Source: Brasilonema sp. CT11 (GTDB lineage Bacteria; Cyanobacteriota; Cyanobacteriia; Cyanobacteriales; Nostocaceae). From it: 43,496 bases of DNA. Location of the stretch: NCBI RefSeq assembly GCF_017982655.1, contig NZ_JABXYX010000063.1:1-43496 (forward strand), written 5' to 3'. Shown in pieces: positions 34,221 to 43,159 of this stretch. Made by a program: the position numbers and the translations under genes. Positions within the stretch are counted from its first letter, which is position 1; every line of letters starts with the position of its first letter. The notes beneath the pieces are model-generated. The model was not told the origin of the DNA and did not search any database. It saw only the letters and a list, made by a program, of their open reading frames with translations.

Positions 34221-34369
34221 ATGGTAGTGTAGATGCTAGTACAACAAAAACTTACGTTAATAAGTTGTTCTTATTGCCATAATTGCTCTTAACAATTAGT
34301 TTTTTGATTGTGTTATTGTCCAAGTTTTTCTCTGGTACGTAAGAAGCGAATATTGAGGCGAGGAATTCA

Positions 34370-35989
34370 ATGACCCAGAGTTCATCTACTATTAATATTG
34401 ATGTTGATCCCAATTTACAGACAGATGTTCTAGTTATTGGCGGCGGTCCGGCTGGTACTTGGGCTGCTTGGAGTGCTGCATCTGCTGGTGCGAGAGTTGT
34501 TTTGGTAGATAAGGGTTACTGCGGTACCAGTGGATGTGCAGCAGCATCGGGTAACGGTGTGTGGTATATAGCACCAGAACCCGAAAGTAGAGAAGCTGCG
34601 ATGGCGAGTCGAGAAGCTTTGGGGGGATTTCTCTCCAACCGTGACTGGATGCAGCAAGTCTTGAATCAAACTTACACAAACGTCAACCTATTAGCAAAGT
34701 GGGGTTATCCCTTTCCTGTTGATCAACAGCAAAAACCCTATCGACGCAGTCTACAGGGACCCGAATATATGCGCCTGATGCGCAAGCAAATTAAACGGGC
34801 GGGGGTAACAATATTAGATCATAGTCCCGCCTTGCAACTATTGGTAGATGCAGAAGGTGCTGTTGCTGGGGCAACGGGGGTTAACCGTCAGACTGGCAAG
34901 CAATGGGTTGTGCGTGCAGGTGGAGTAATCATTGCGACTGGTGGCTGTGCTTTTTTGAGCAAGGCACTCGGTTGCAATGTGTTGACCGGGGATGGATATT
35001 TAATGGCAGCTGAAGCGGGTGTTGAGATGTCGGGGATGGAGTTTTCCAATGCCTACGGCATCTCTCCCGCCTTTTCCTCTGTCACCAAAACCCTGTTTTA
35101 CAATTGGGCAACTTTTACTTACGAAGATGGCACACCAATACCTGGTGCAGGTTCCCAACGAGGACGTTCAGTCATTGCTCAAACCCTCTTGACACAACCA
35201 GTTTACGCCATCTTGGATCAGGCGACTCAAGAAATGCAGGCAAATATGCGGAAGGCACAGCCTAATTTCTTCTTACCTCTTGATCGCGCAGGTATCGATC
35301 CCTTTACCCAACGCTTCCCTGTTACCTTGCGCTTAGAAGGAACAGTGCGCGGTACGGGTGGCATTCGGATTGTCGATTTTACCTGCGCCACATCAGTTCA
35401 AGGACTTTATGCGGCTGGCGATGCTGCCACACGAGAATTAATTTGTGGTGGGTTTACTGGTGGCGGTAGTCACAATGCAGCTTGGGCGATATCTTCTGGA
35501 TACTGGGCTGGAAAATCTGCGGCTGAATATGCCCATAAGTTTGCTGAGTGGGGAACACAGCGTTCTGTTCAAGCAGTCGGTGAAGCAGGATTCACAAATA
35601 CTAGTCAACACCAAATCAAAACTGAAGAAGTTATCCAAGCAACCCAGGCTGAAGTCTTCCCCTACGATCGCAATTATTTCCGGAACGAAAAAGGCTTGAC
35701 AGAATCATTGCACAGATTAAATCACCTCTGGAAAGAGATTCGCACTAGTCAAGTAGACACTCACAACATTGTCCGGGTGAGGGAAGCTGCTGCAATGGTA
35801 GCCACAGCCCGATGGATGTACAGCAGCGCCCTACAACGTAAAGAGACTCGCGGTATGCACAAACACTTAGATTATCCAGAGATGGATACGAACCAACAAC
35901 ACTATTTAACCAGTGGTGGTTTGGATCAAGTCTGGGTGAAAGCAACACCTCTACACCAGACAAAAGTCAAAGTGGGTGTGGCTGCATAA
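34370..35989 (+). CDS. AprA/fumarate-reductase-like FAD oxidoreductase
   Basis: A 539-residue flavoprotein. The Rossmann FAD motif is VLVIGGGPAGTWAAWSAASAGARVVLVDKG (GGGPAG at 24-29). GTSGCAAASGNGVWYIAPEP, IIATGGCAFLSKALGCN, GLYAAGDAATRELICGGFTGGGSHNAAWAISSG and a helical C-domain (REAAAMVATARWMYSSAL, ETRGMHKHLDYPEMD) follow the APS-reductase-alpha/fumarate-reductase layout. With the ferredoxin 95 bases downstream it resembles an AprAB pair, but at 539 residues it is shorter than dissimilatory AprA. Its role is probably oxidation or reduction of an organosulfur compound (inference). It is near an SsuA-like lipoprotein. Confidence 0.85.
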   Translation: MTQSSSTINIDVDPNLQTDVLVIGGGPAGTWAAWSAASAGARVVLVDKGYCGTSGCAAASGNGVWYIAPEPESREAAMASREALGGFLSNRDWMQQVLNQTYTNVNLLAKWGYPFPVDQQQKPYRRSLQGPEYMRLMRKQIKRAGVTILDHSPALQLLVDAEGAVAGATGVNRQTGKQWVVRAGGVIIATGGCAFLSKALGCNVLTGDGYLMAAEAGVEMSGMEFSNAYGISPAFSSVTKTLFYNWATFTYEDGTPIPGAGSQRGRSVIAQTLLTQPVYAILDQATQEMQANMRKAQPNFFLPLDRAGIDPFTQRFPVTLRLEGTVRGTGGIRIVDFTCATSVQGLYAAGDAATRELICGGFTGGGSHNAAWAISSGYWAGKSAAEYAHKFAEWGTQRSVQAVGEAGFTNTSQHQIKTEEVIQATQAEVFPYDRNYFRNEKGLTESLHRLNHLWKEIRTSQVDTHNIVRVREAAAMVATARWMYSSALQRKETRGMHKHLDYPEMDTNQQHYLTSGGLDQVWVKATPLHQTKVKVGVAA

Positions 35990-36084
35990 TCTCAGGATTT
36001 TAAACTCACGCAAACAAGAAAGTCAACAAAGAGGCTTTTGCAAATCGCGTTTTCCCAAGATGTTATCCCCAATCCAAAATCGAC

Positions 36085-36414
36085 ATGATTGAGTTAGTGA
36101 GTGAGTCGCGGTGCATTGAATGTAATCTTTGTGTTAACGTTTGCCCGACAAACGTCTTTGACAAAGTGCCAGATGCACCACCTACTATTGCCAGACAAAG
36201 TGATTGTCAAACCTGTTTCATGTGCGAACTGTATTGTCCTGTCGATGCTTTGTATGTAGCACCGCAAGTTGAACCCCTGGAGTCAGTGGACGAAAAATCG
36301 CTTAAAGAAACTGGACTTTTGGGCAGCTACCGGAATAACATCGGTTGGGGACGCGATCGCACTAACACAGCAAAACAAGATTCAACTCATTTAGTACTTA
36401 AGCAGTTGAAATAG
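36085..36414 (+). CDS. 2x[4Fe-4S] ferredoxin, AprB-like partner
   Basis: A 109-residue protein with two full cluster motifs: C10-x2-C13-x2-C16-x3-C20-P and C41-x2-C44-x2-C47-x3-C51-P. The last 50 residues are polar and include WGRDRT. The ferredoxin fold with two 4Fe-4S clusters fits an electron partner for the flavoprotein just upstream. A good terminator follows at 36459, closing the two-gene unit. Confidence 0.9.
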   Translation: MIELVSESRCIECNLCVNVCPTNVFDKVPDAPPTIARQSDCQTCFMCELYCPVDALYVAPQVEPLESVDEKSLKETGLLGSYRNNIGWGRDRTNTAKQDSTHLVLKQLK

Positions 36415-36458
36415 CTTTCTCGCTTCTATTTTATCTTCCTTAGTGAACTCTCAAGCTT

Positions 36459-36487
36459 CTGAGCGGAAACTTCCGCTCAGATTTTTC
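36459..36487 (+). terminator. Rho-independent terminator
   Basis: The stem CTGAGCGGAA/TTCCGCTCAG (10 bp nominal, tight loop) is followed by ATTTTTCTCTT. It lies 45 bases after the ferredoxin stop. Confidence 0.8.
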
Positions 36488-36513
36488 TCTTAATAATTTT
36501 TCTTGCATCAGTC

Positions 36514-37533
36514 ATGATGACTAAGCATTCATCTTTTCTGAAATTTTCTACCCTAGCTGCAAGCTGCCTCCTATTATTCAGCAGTGCTTGCAGTTCCAGT
36601 CAAACGGTTTCACAAGCTGTACCCAAACCCAAAACCTCAGACACAGCTAAGACTTCTACCTTGCGTTTGGGTTTTATTAGTGTAAATCAGATCAAAGTAC
36701 CCACAGGACCCACAGGCTGGGCAATCCATCAAGGTCAACTCTTACCCCAATTGCAAAAATTAGGGATTGCAGAAGTCAAAACAGTAAGTTTTCCCAATGG
36801 TCCCAACTTGAATGAAGCCTTGGTGGCGGGGGAAGTTGATGTTGGTATTTATGGGGATACACCTGCACTTGTCGCCAAAGCAAAAGGTATTCCTACGCGC
36901 TTAATTGGTCAAGAACAAGTCGGGATGAATGCTTGGTTAATAGGAAAGAAAAACGGACCGCGTTCTTTGACCGAATTGAAGGGGCAAAAGGTAGCCACCT
37001 CAAAAGGGTCATATTTACATCGCTACTTGATTGGATTATTGCAAAAGTCCGGTCTTAGCGATCGCGTGACTGTGGTTCATCTACTACCTAGCGAAGCACA
37101 AGCAGCACTTGAACGGGGTGATGTGGCAGCGATCGCAGCAGCAACTGGTACAGGACCACTGTTAAAATCAAAAGGCTATCCAGTCATTGATGAAGCAACC
37201 AAACACCCAGATTTACCAGGAACCAGCGTAACTGTTGCGACAGAAGCTTTCTTAGCTAAACATCCAGATTTTCCGCAAAAGTGGAATCAGATTAAACAAG
37301 CATCTGTCAAAAATATCAAAGCGAATCCAGAGGCTTACTACAAGTTTCATACCGAGGTTTCAGGATATCCAATTGATGTGATCAAGGCTTCTTTCCCTGT
37401 AGAACAATTTCCGGAAGAACCCTTCCCGACTCGAGGATTGCAATTGTTGGAAGGTACAAAGAAATTTTTAGTCTCGCAGAAATTAGCTAACTCTGATTTT
37501 AAGTTGAATGATTGGATTGTGCCACAACAGTAA
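36514..37533 (+). CDS. Divergent SsuA/NMT1-type binding lipoprotein
   Basis: A 339-residue lipoprotein with lipobox SSAC (Cys26). It keeps the fold landmarks: LRLGFISVNQIKVPTGPTGWAIHQGQL, FPNGPNLNEALVAGEVDVGIYGDTPALVAKAKG, LKGQKVATSKGSYLHRYLIGLLQ and LERGDVAAIAAATG. It lacks the DAWxxWDPF hinge and the AQAAG of the other copies, so its ligand is probably different. It is the first of a string of + strand genes: lipoprotein, two D-2-hydroxyacid dehydrogenases, lipoprotein. Confidence 0.82.
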   Translation: MMTKHSSFLKFSTLAASCLLLFSSACSSSQTVSQAVPKPKTSDTAKTSTLRLGFISVNQIKVPTGPTGWAIHQGQLLPQLQKLGIAEVKTVSFPNGPNLNEALVAGEVDVGIYGDTPALVAKAKGIPTRLIGQEQVGMNAWLIGKKNGPRSLTELKGQKVATSKGSYLHRYLIGLLQKSGLSDRVTVVHLLPSEAQAALERGDVAAIAAATGTGPLLKSKGYPVIDEATKHPDLPGTSVTVATEAFLAKHPDFPQKWNQIKQASVKNIKANPEAYYKFHTEVSGYPIDVIKASFPVEQFPEEPFPTRGLQLLEGTKKFLVSQKLANSDFKLNDWIVPQQ

Positions 37534-37609
37534 AAATGAACTTTAATTAGAGAAAGGGCACAAGGGATTTTTATACTTTCTTGTGTGATAATATTACTTT
37601 TTTTCAGTT

Positions 37610-38557
37610 ATGAAAATTATTTTACCTGTAGAACTTGCTGATGATATTGAGCCATTGTTACCCTCAGAAATTACATCTGTACGTGTAGATCCTGATGGTA
37701 ATTTTGATGGTGATCCTAGTGGAGCAGAAGTTTATCTCAACGGATTCAAGTTGAGAAGTACTACCCTGCATAAAGTTTTAGCAGCAGCACCTACAATTCG
37801 TTGGCAGCATACACCTAGTTCCGGTGTGAATCATATTCTCACACCCACATTTTTGTCACACGATATCATTCTTACTAATGGTTCAGGAGTTCATGCTATT
37901 CCAATCGCGGAATTTGTACTGAACTTCATGCTTTATCATGCCAAGAATGTTCAGAAATTGCAAGATTTACAAACTAATCACTACTGGCACAAGTGGTTAG
38001 AGTTACAGGAATTGTATAGTAAAACTTTACTTATTATTGGAACCGGAAATATTGGTCAAGAAATTGCTCTGCGCGCTAAAGCTTTCGGAATGCAAATTTG
38101 GGGTAGTCGCCGAAATCCTGAACCATTAGCGAATTTCGATAAAATAGTCGGTGCGAATGAATGGAAAGCACTTCTTCCGGAAGCAGATTATATAGTCATT
38201 GCCACACCTTTAACACCGGAAACCAAAGGCTTGATTAATGCGGAAACATTACGGTTAATGCGTCCCACTGCCTATCTAATTAATATTGCTCGTGGTGCAA
38301 TTGTGGCTCAAGATGCTTTACTGACTGCTTTACGTGAAGGTTGGATTGCTGGTGCTGGATTAGACACTTTTGAATCAGAACCACTACCACCAGAAAGTCC
38401 CTTTTGGTCTTTGCCTAATGCATTCATCACACCTCATTGTTCAGCACTGACACCACAACTTCGTAGCCGCATTGTGAAGTTATTCCTCGACAATTTGACA
38501 AGTTATCGGAACAAAGAAAAACTACGTAACGTTGTGGACAAAAATGTTGGTTACTAA
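37610..38557 (+). CDS. D-2-hydroxyacid dehydrogenase, copy 1
   Basis: A 315-residue NAD(P)-dependent dehydrogenase. The NAD motif is IIGTGNIGQEIALRAKAFGM; the catalytic Arg is in INIARGAIV, the Glu in ESEPLPPESPFW and the His in ITPHCSA. The family reduces 2-oxoacids to D-2-hydroxyacids. A tandem paralogue follows 59 bases downstream, about 60% identical by eye. The pair lies between two binding lipoproteins, so an imported 2-oxo or 2-hydroxy sulfonate is a possible substrate (inference). Confidence 0.9.
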   Translation: MKIILPVELADDIEPLLPSEITSVRVDPDGNFDGDPSGAEVYLNGFKLRSTTLHKVLAAAPTIRWQHTPSSGVNHILTPTFLSHDIILTNGSGVHAIPIAEFVLNFMLYHAKNVQKLQDLQTNHYWHKWLELQELYSKTLLIIGTGNIGQEIALRAKAFGMQIWGSRRNPEPLANFDKIVGANEWKALLPEADYIVIATPLTPETKGLINAETLRLMRPTAYLINIARGAIVAQDALLTALREGWIAGAGLDTFESEPLPPESPFWSLPNAFITPHCSALTPQLRSRIVKLFLDNLTSYRNKEKLRNVVDKNVGY

Positions 38558-38616
38558 TGCAATTCGGCTGAATTAGACTGCTAATATAGTTTTGCGTCGG
38601 GCTATTAACAATTATC

Positions 38617-39591
38617 ATGAAACTAATTATACCGATAGAAGCTGCTGATGAGCTTAAGCCGCATCTACCTACCGATACAACATTTGTCCGGGCAGATATT
38701 GATGGCAATCTGGACGGTGATGCTAAAGAAGCTGAAATATATTTCAGTTGGCTTTATTATCTCAAACCGACAACTTTGCATAAAGTCTTAGAATCTGCAC
38801 CTCAATTGCGTTGGCATCATGCACCGAATGCAGGTGTCAATAATATCCTGACACCAAAATATTTAGAACGTGACATCATCCTGACTAACGGTGCAGGAGT
38901 TCATGCGATTCCCATTGCCGAATTTGTCATTGCTTATATGTTGTCTTATGCCAAGCAATTGCTAAAATTACACAAGCTACAAACTCAACAACAATGGCAA
39001 AGAGACTTTCAAATTGAAGAACTGCAAGATAAGACATTATTAATTATTGGTACAGGGGGAATTGGGCAAGAAATTGCTGCCCGTGCCAAAGCTTTTGGGA
39101 TGCGGATTTTTGGAAGCCGTCGTCACCCGCAACCATTACCAAACTTTGACAAAGTGGTGGGTGCAAATGAATGGAAAGCACTCCTAAACGAAGCAGAATA
39201 CGTAGTTATTGCTACACCTTTGACAAAGGAAACCGAGGGCATGATTAATGCAGAAGTACTGCGCTCAATGCGTCCCGATGCTTATTTGATAAATATTGCT
39301 CGTGGCAAAATTGTGGATGAACCTGCACTGTTAAAAGCCTTGCAGGAAAGTTGGATTGCAGGTGCAGCTTTAGATACGGTGTTTACCGAACCACTGCCGC
39401 CAGAAAGTCCATTTTGGACGTTACCTAATGTTTTTATTACACCCCACTGTTCTGCTCATTCACCCAAAGTAAAAGAGCGATTGCCTACGGCAGAGCTACG
39501 CTTAACGCTTGCACTTTTCCTCGATAATTTAACACGCTATCGCCACGGAAAGCCCCTGCGAAATGTCGTAGATAAAAATGCTGGTTACTAA
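38617..39591 (+). CDS. D-2-hydroxyacid dehydrogenase, copy 2 with small insertion
   Basis: A 324-residue paralogue of the preceding gene, with IIGTGGIGQEIAARAKAFGM, INIARGKIV, a catalytic Glu in FTEPLPPESPFW and PHCSA. Compared with copy 1 it has eight extra residues (LPTAELRL) after KVKER near the C-terminus, encoded by about 24 bases (39481-39504) of repeat-like sequence. The insertion lies after the catalytic His in the last helix region, so it could affect the dimer interface. All catalytic residues remain. Confidence 0.9.
   Translation: MKLIIPIEAADELKPHLPTDTTFVRADIDGNLDGDAKEAEIYFSWLYYLKPTTLHKVLESAPQLRWHHAPNAGVNNILTPKYLERDIILTNGAGVHAIPIAEFVIAYMLSYAKQLLKLHKLQTQQQWQRDFQIEELQDKTLLIIGTGGIGQEIAARAKAFGMRIFGSRRHPQPLPNFDKVVGANEWKALLNEAEYVVIATPLTKETEGMINAEVLRSMRPDAYLINIARGKIVDEPALLKALQESWIAGAALDTVFTEPLPPESPFWTLPNVFITPHCSAHSPKVKERLPTAELRLTLALFLDNLTRYRHGKPLRNVVDKNAGY
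39481..39507 (+). repeat. Short repeat inserted in dehydrogenase coding sequence
   Basis: TTGCCTACGGCAGAGCTACG followed by CTTAACG is in the style of short Nostoc dispersed repeats and is missing from the tandem paralogue. It adds eight codons in frame. Confidence 0.6.
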
Positions 39592-39606
39592 TTTAGATAA
39601 ATTATC

Positions 39607-40626
39607 ATGATTCGGGAGCAACATCTTAGTTTGCAGCCAATCAAAGGCTTTTTAGTTACAACTTTTTGTATCAGTTTCATCACTTCTGGTTGCACTCAAA
39701 CTCCTAACAACAAAGTCACTTCTGCTATCAAGCCTGTCATTAATCAAACTTCAAAACAAATCCAAGTGATTAGATTGGGATACCAAAAAGGAGGTATTAT
39801 TCCAATTGCACGTCAACGCGGCGAATTAGAGCGTCAACTAGCAGCCCAAAATATTAAAGCAGAATGGAGTGGTCCATTTGACCGCTGTGCAACACTTCTC
39901 CAAGCTCTTAATGGTAATCGTGCTGACATTGGCGGATGTGGCGATATTCCCACAATCTCCGGAATTGCTTCCGGTCAACCCCTTTGCATTGGCTCTATAC
40001 AGCGTCCTAGAGCGGATTCTTTAGGTAATGCCATCTTAGTTCGCGGTGATTCTTCCATCCGTAAACCTGCTGATTTAATAGGTAAAAAAGTTGCTGTTAA
40101 TCAAGGGGGTGCAGGCGAATACTTATTATTAAAAGTTTTGGAAAAAGAAAATATACCTAAAGAGAAAGTTCAACGAGTTTACCTATCGCCAAATGACGCG
40201 GCACCAGCCCTTTATCAAGGTTCCGTGGATGCTTGGGCAGTTTGGGAACCTTATATTTCTATTGCTGAACTAGAACACGGTGCTAGGAGAATCAGCACTA
40301 CACACCCTGCTCCGACTTATGGGATTATAGTTGTCCGCAGTGATGCTGCGAAACAAAATCCTGTGGCACTCAAAGCAGCCCTCATCGCTTTGAGTCAAGA
40401 AGGTGAATGGCTAAATCAGAATACTACCGCAGCCGCAAATTTTATGCTGAAAGAACTAAAAGTTTCAGATGTTGTAGCCAAGCAAGCAACCAAGAATCGA
40501 GGTCCAGAGTCTTATGTCTTTCCTAGTTCGGAAGATACAAGCAATCTCCAGAAAACTGCTGACTGGCTATTAGAACAAAAAATTATTCCTCAAAGAGTAA
40601 ATATTGCTGCTGCGGTGTGTCGTTAA
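39607..40626 (+). CDS. SsuA-type binding lipoprotein
   Basis: A 339-residue lipoprotein with lipobox TSGC (Cys29). The mature segments include IRLGYQKGGIIPIARQRGELERQLAAQ, FDRCATLLQALNGNRADIGGCGDIPTISGIASGQ, LIGKKVAVNQGGAGEYLLLKVLEKENI and hinge DAWAVWEPYISIAE. Three cysteines in the mature ligand-binding region (RCAT, GGCG, PLCIG) set it apart from the other copies. It starts 15 bases after the second dehydrogenase and is probably co-transcribed with it. A repeat-rich gap follows. Confidence 0.87.
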   Translation: MIREQHLSLQPIKGFLVTTFCISFITSGCTQTPNNKVTSAIKPVINQTSKQIQVIRLGYQKGGIIPIARQRGELERQLAAQNIKAEWSGPFDRCATLLQALNGNRADIGGCGDIPTISGIASGQPLCIGSIQRPRADSLGNAILVRGDSSIRKPADLIGKKVAVNQGGAGEYLLLKVLEKENIPKEKVQRVYLSPNDAAPALYQGSVDAWAVWEPYISIAELEHGARRISTTHPAPTYGIIVVRSDAAKQNPVALKAALIALSQEGEWLNQNTTAAANFMLKELKVSDVVAKQATKNRGPESYVFPSSEDTSNLQKTADWLLEQKIIPQRVNIAAAVCR

Positions 40627-41185
40627 AAGAAGGCAGAAGATGAACCAGTGAACAGTTAACACTCATGACGGACAGATCATTACCCAAGCTCAGAAAGCTG
40701 ATAACCCTAGTGGGAACGGCCACGCCTTACGGTGAGTAAGCGCGCTCTTGGTAGGGGAGCCAGTGCGTTGCGGTGAATCCAGCGCTGCAGGAGGGTTTCC
40801 CGATCTAGGCGACTGGTGTTAGCGCAGCGAGACCGGAGGTCTTCCCCGAAGGGGGGTTCCCCCCGTTGTAGCACAAGCGCGTTCTCCCTCGTGCCGGCTC
40901 TGGCGTATGCGCTTTGCGCACGCCCAGAGGTCTAAAGCGTAGCGAGACCGTTCGGCACGGGGCCGTGCCCGAAGGGCTCAGGTCTTCCCCGGAGGGCTAT
41001 CGGGGAGAACCTCCGGTTCCGCGGAGCGCTCCGCAGTCGCGCCCGAGAGCGGGAGACCCTCACAACGACCACGCTCCCTTCGACAACGCTCAGGGCAGGC
41101 AGTGCACAGCCTGTAGCGCTGTCTCACTGATAACTGTTAATCAATGCTCAATTCCCAATAAATAATTAATTCGAGAACAAAATTT
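40627..41185. repeat. 559-bp intergenic GC-rich repeat cluster
   Basis: Clustered palindromic repeats run from about 40700 to 41130 and share a 28-base block with 22033-22060. A 24-base block (40779-40802) is inverted relative to 22082-22105. An 83-codon open frame across it has the composition of repeat DNA and is not called a gene. The AT-rich end (41140-41185) probably holds the leader of the SsuD-like gene. Confidence 0.65.
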
Positions 41186-42292
41186 ATGTCAGTTGAATTT
41201 ATCGGTATGATTGGGACGCGAGAAGCGTCTGAATTAAATGGAGCTTCTGTATCCCTCACGGGAGGAACTGTAGATCCTGCTTATGTCCGCAAGTTTGCAA
41301 AAATCCATGAGGATGGTGGATTTGACCGGGTGCTAGTAGGTTACAGTTCTACAGGACCTGATGGTTTTAATGTGGTGAGTTACGCTGCTGCTGTCACAGA
41401 ACGGCTGAAGTTTTTGCTAGCACACAGACCGGGTTTTGTGGCTCCGACTTTAGCAGCACGAAAACTCGCTACTCTAGACCACTTTAGTGATGGTCGCTTT
41501 GCTGTGCATATTATTACTGGTGGGAGTGATGCAGAACAACAGCGTGATGGTGATTGGTTTGACCATGATACTCGCTATCGTCGCACAGATGAATATCTCG
41601 ACATTGTACGACGAGTGTGGACGAGTGAGGAACCCTTTGACTATGAGGGTGAGTTTTACCAACTCAAACAGGCTTTTTCTGAGGTCAAACCATTACAGAA
41701 ACCACATATTCCTATATATTTCGGTGGTGCTTCTGGTGCTGCTGTTGATGTGGGAGCAAAACACAGCGATGTCTATGCTTTTTGGGGAGAACCGCTGGCA
41801 GCTATTAAACAGCGCATTGCCGAAGTTAAAGCCGCAGTACCACCAGGAAAGTCTGTGCGGTTTAGTGTTTCCTTGCGTCCAATTTTAGGTGAGACGGAAG
41901 AAAAAGCTTGGGATAAAGCGCGTTATATCCTCTCACGAATCAAGCAAAAGAATGCAGATGCAGGGTTGAAATTGCCTGTCGGTGCTTCAGCACGACCCCA
42001 AGCAGTTGGTTCGCGACGATTGCTAGACTTTGCCCAAGAAAGCGAAATTCACGATAGGCGTTTGTGGACACCTATTGCCGCTGCTACAGGAGCTTATGGC
42101 AATACTACTGCTTTGGTGGGGACTCCAGAACAAGTCGCAGAATCGTTAGTTGATTACTATAACGCTGGAGTCACAACATTATTGATTCGTGGTTTTGATC
42201 CAGTGGAAGATGCAATTGCCTACGGTAGAGATGTAATTCCTTTAGTACGCAAAGAAGTCCAACGACAACAACAAACCACATTCGTAGTTTAG
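41186..42292 (+). CDS. ssuD: SsuD-type FMNH2-dependent alkanesulfonate monooxygenase
   Basis: A 368-residue luciferase-like monooxygenase, close in length to E. coli SsuD (381). Matching segments are VTERLKFLLAHRPGFVAPTLAARKLATLDHFSDGRFAVHIITGGSD, HDTRYRRTDEYLDIVRRVW, PIYFGGASGAAVDVGAKHSDVYAFWGEP and LWTPIAAATGAYGNTTALVGTPEQVAESL. The Cys54 region of E. coli SsuD (GRSCED) reads GYSSTGPDG here, so that Cys is absent. SsuD releases sulfite and an aldehyde from alkanesulfonates with O2. It lies 16 bases before the class II aldolase-like gene. Confidence 0.85.
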   Translation: MSVEFIGMIGTREASELNGASVSLTGGTVDPAYVRKFAKIHEDGGFDRVLVGYSSTGPDGFNVVSYAAAVTERLKFLLAHRPGFVAPTLAARKLATLDHFSDGRFAVHIITGGSDAEQQRDGDWFDHDTRYRRTDEYLDIVRRVWTSEEPFDYEGEFYQLKQAFSEVKPLQKPHIPIYFGGASGAAVDVGAKHSDVYAFWGEPLAAIKQRIAEVKAAVPPGKSVRFSVSLRPILGETEEKAWDKARYILSRIKQKNADAGLKLPVGASARPQAVGSRRLLDFAQESEIHDRRLWTPIAAATGAYGNTTALVGTPEQVAESLVDYYNAGVTTLLIRGFDPVEDAIAYGRDVIPLVRKEVQRQQQTTFVV

Positions 42293-42307
42293 TACCCAAG
42301 AAAAATT

Positions 42308-43069
42308 ATGCCGAAATTCAACAGACCCCAACCACCAATTTTTGAACGAGTCGAAGATGAACGACTCTACCGCAAGCAACGTTTAGCCGCTGCATTTCGA
42401 CTGTTTGCCACTTTCGGTTTTAGTGAAGGAACAGCTGGTCACATTACCGCCCGCGACCCAGAATTTACTGACCATTTTTGGGTAAATCCTTTTGGTTTAT
42501 ACTTTGGTCACATCCGCGTTTCCGACCTCATTTTGGTAGACAGAGAAGGCGAAGTCGTCAAGGGAAATGCTCCCGTGAATCGTGCCGCCTTCGCTATCCA
42601 TTCCCAGGTTCATGAGGCTCGCCCCGATGTCATTGCCGCTGCACATGCCCATTCCCTATATGGTAAATCTTGGTCAAGTCTTGGTCGTCTACTCGACCCC
42701 CTGACTCAAGATGCTTGTGCTTTTTATCAAGACCATACTCTGTTTAAGGACTACAATGGTGTAGTTCTCGATACCTCAGAAGGCAGAAAAATCGCTGAGG
42801 CTTTGAGTGACAAGAAAGCTGTCATCCTGCAGAATCATGGTTTTCTGACAGTAGGACATACAGTAGACGAAGCAGCTTTTTGGTACATATCGTTTGAGCG
42901 TTCCGTGCAAGCGCAACTGTTGGCAGAAGCCGCAGGTCAACCAATTTCTATCAACCACGAAACCGCCACTCTCGCACACAGTCAAGTAGGGACACATTCT
43001 GGAGGATGGTTTAGCTTTCAACCGCTTTACGAGAGGATTGTGCGCCAACAACCGGATTTGTTGGATTAG
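42308..43069 (+). CDS. Class II aldolase/adducin-family protein
   Basis: A 253-residue protein with the aldolase-II fold. The zinc-type histidines are His113 and His115 in AAHAHS and His177 in QNHGFL. In L-fuculose-phosphate aldolase the catalytic Glu73 lies 19 residues before the first of these. The equivalent residue here is Ala94, so classical aldol chemistry is doubtful and an adducin-like role (decarboxylase, isomerase or binding) is possible. It starts 16 bases after the SsuD-like gene, hence the same transcript. It may act on the aldehyde or acid released by desulfonation (inference). Confidence 0.85.
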   Translation: MPKFNRPQPPIFERVEDERLYRKQRLAAAFRLFATFGFSEGTAGHITARDPEFTDHFWVNPFGLYFGHIRVSDLILVDREGEVVKGNAPVNRAAFAIHSQVHEARPDVIAAAHAHSLYGKSWSSLGRLLDPLTQDACAFYQDHTLFKDYNGVVLDTSEGRKIAEALSDKKAVILQNHGFLTVGHTVDEAAFWYISFERSVQAQLLAEAAGQPISINHETATLAHSQVGTHSGGWFSFQPLYERIVRQQPDLLD

Positions 43070-43159
43070 TCATTGGGCATGGTGATTGTCAGCAAAAAAG
43101 GGGTGTAGAGGAAATAAGCCCCAAAGGTGCTAAACACAAGCTTCTTAATTTATTGATGG

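Larger units (their letters stand above)
33914..34369. other. Intergenic region with heptamer repeat, hairpin and dyad
   Basis: It contains four tandem ATTCAAA units (33916-33943), a perfect 15-bp hairpin (33952-33988), a single half-site AAAATACGGTAA (34029-34040) and a full 34-bp dyad (34187-34220). The remainder is AT-rich leader for the flavoprotein gene. Confidence 0.6.

Noticed and set aside
40914-41165. 83-codon open frame
   Set aside because: It is composed of dispersed repeat sequence (Pro/Arg-rich product) with no family resemblance.
41487-41888. 133-codon frame with hydrophobic stretches, on the same strand as ssuD in another frame
   Set aside because: It lies wholly inside the well-supported SsuD-like gene; the hydrophobic look comes from frame-shifted Ala/Gly/Val codons.
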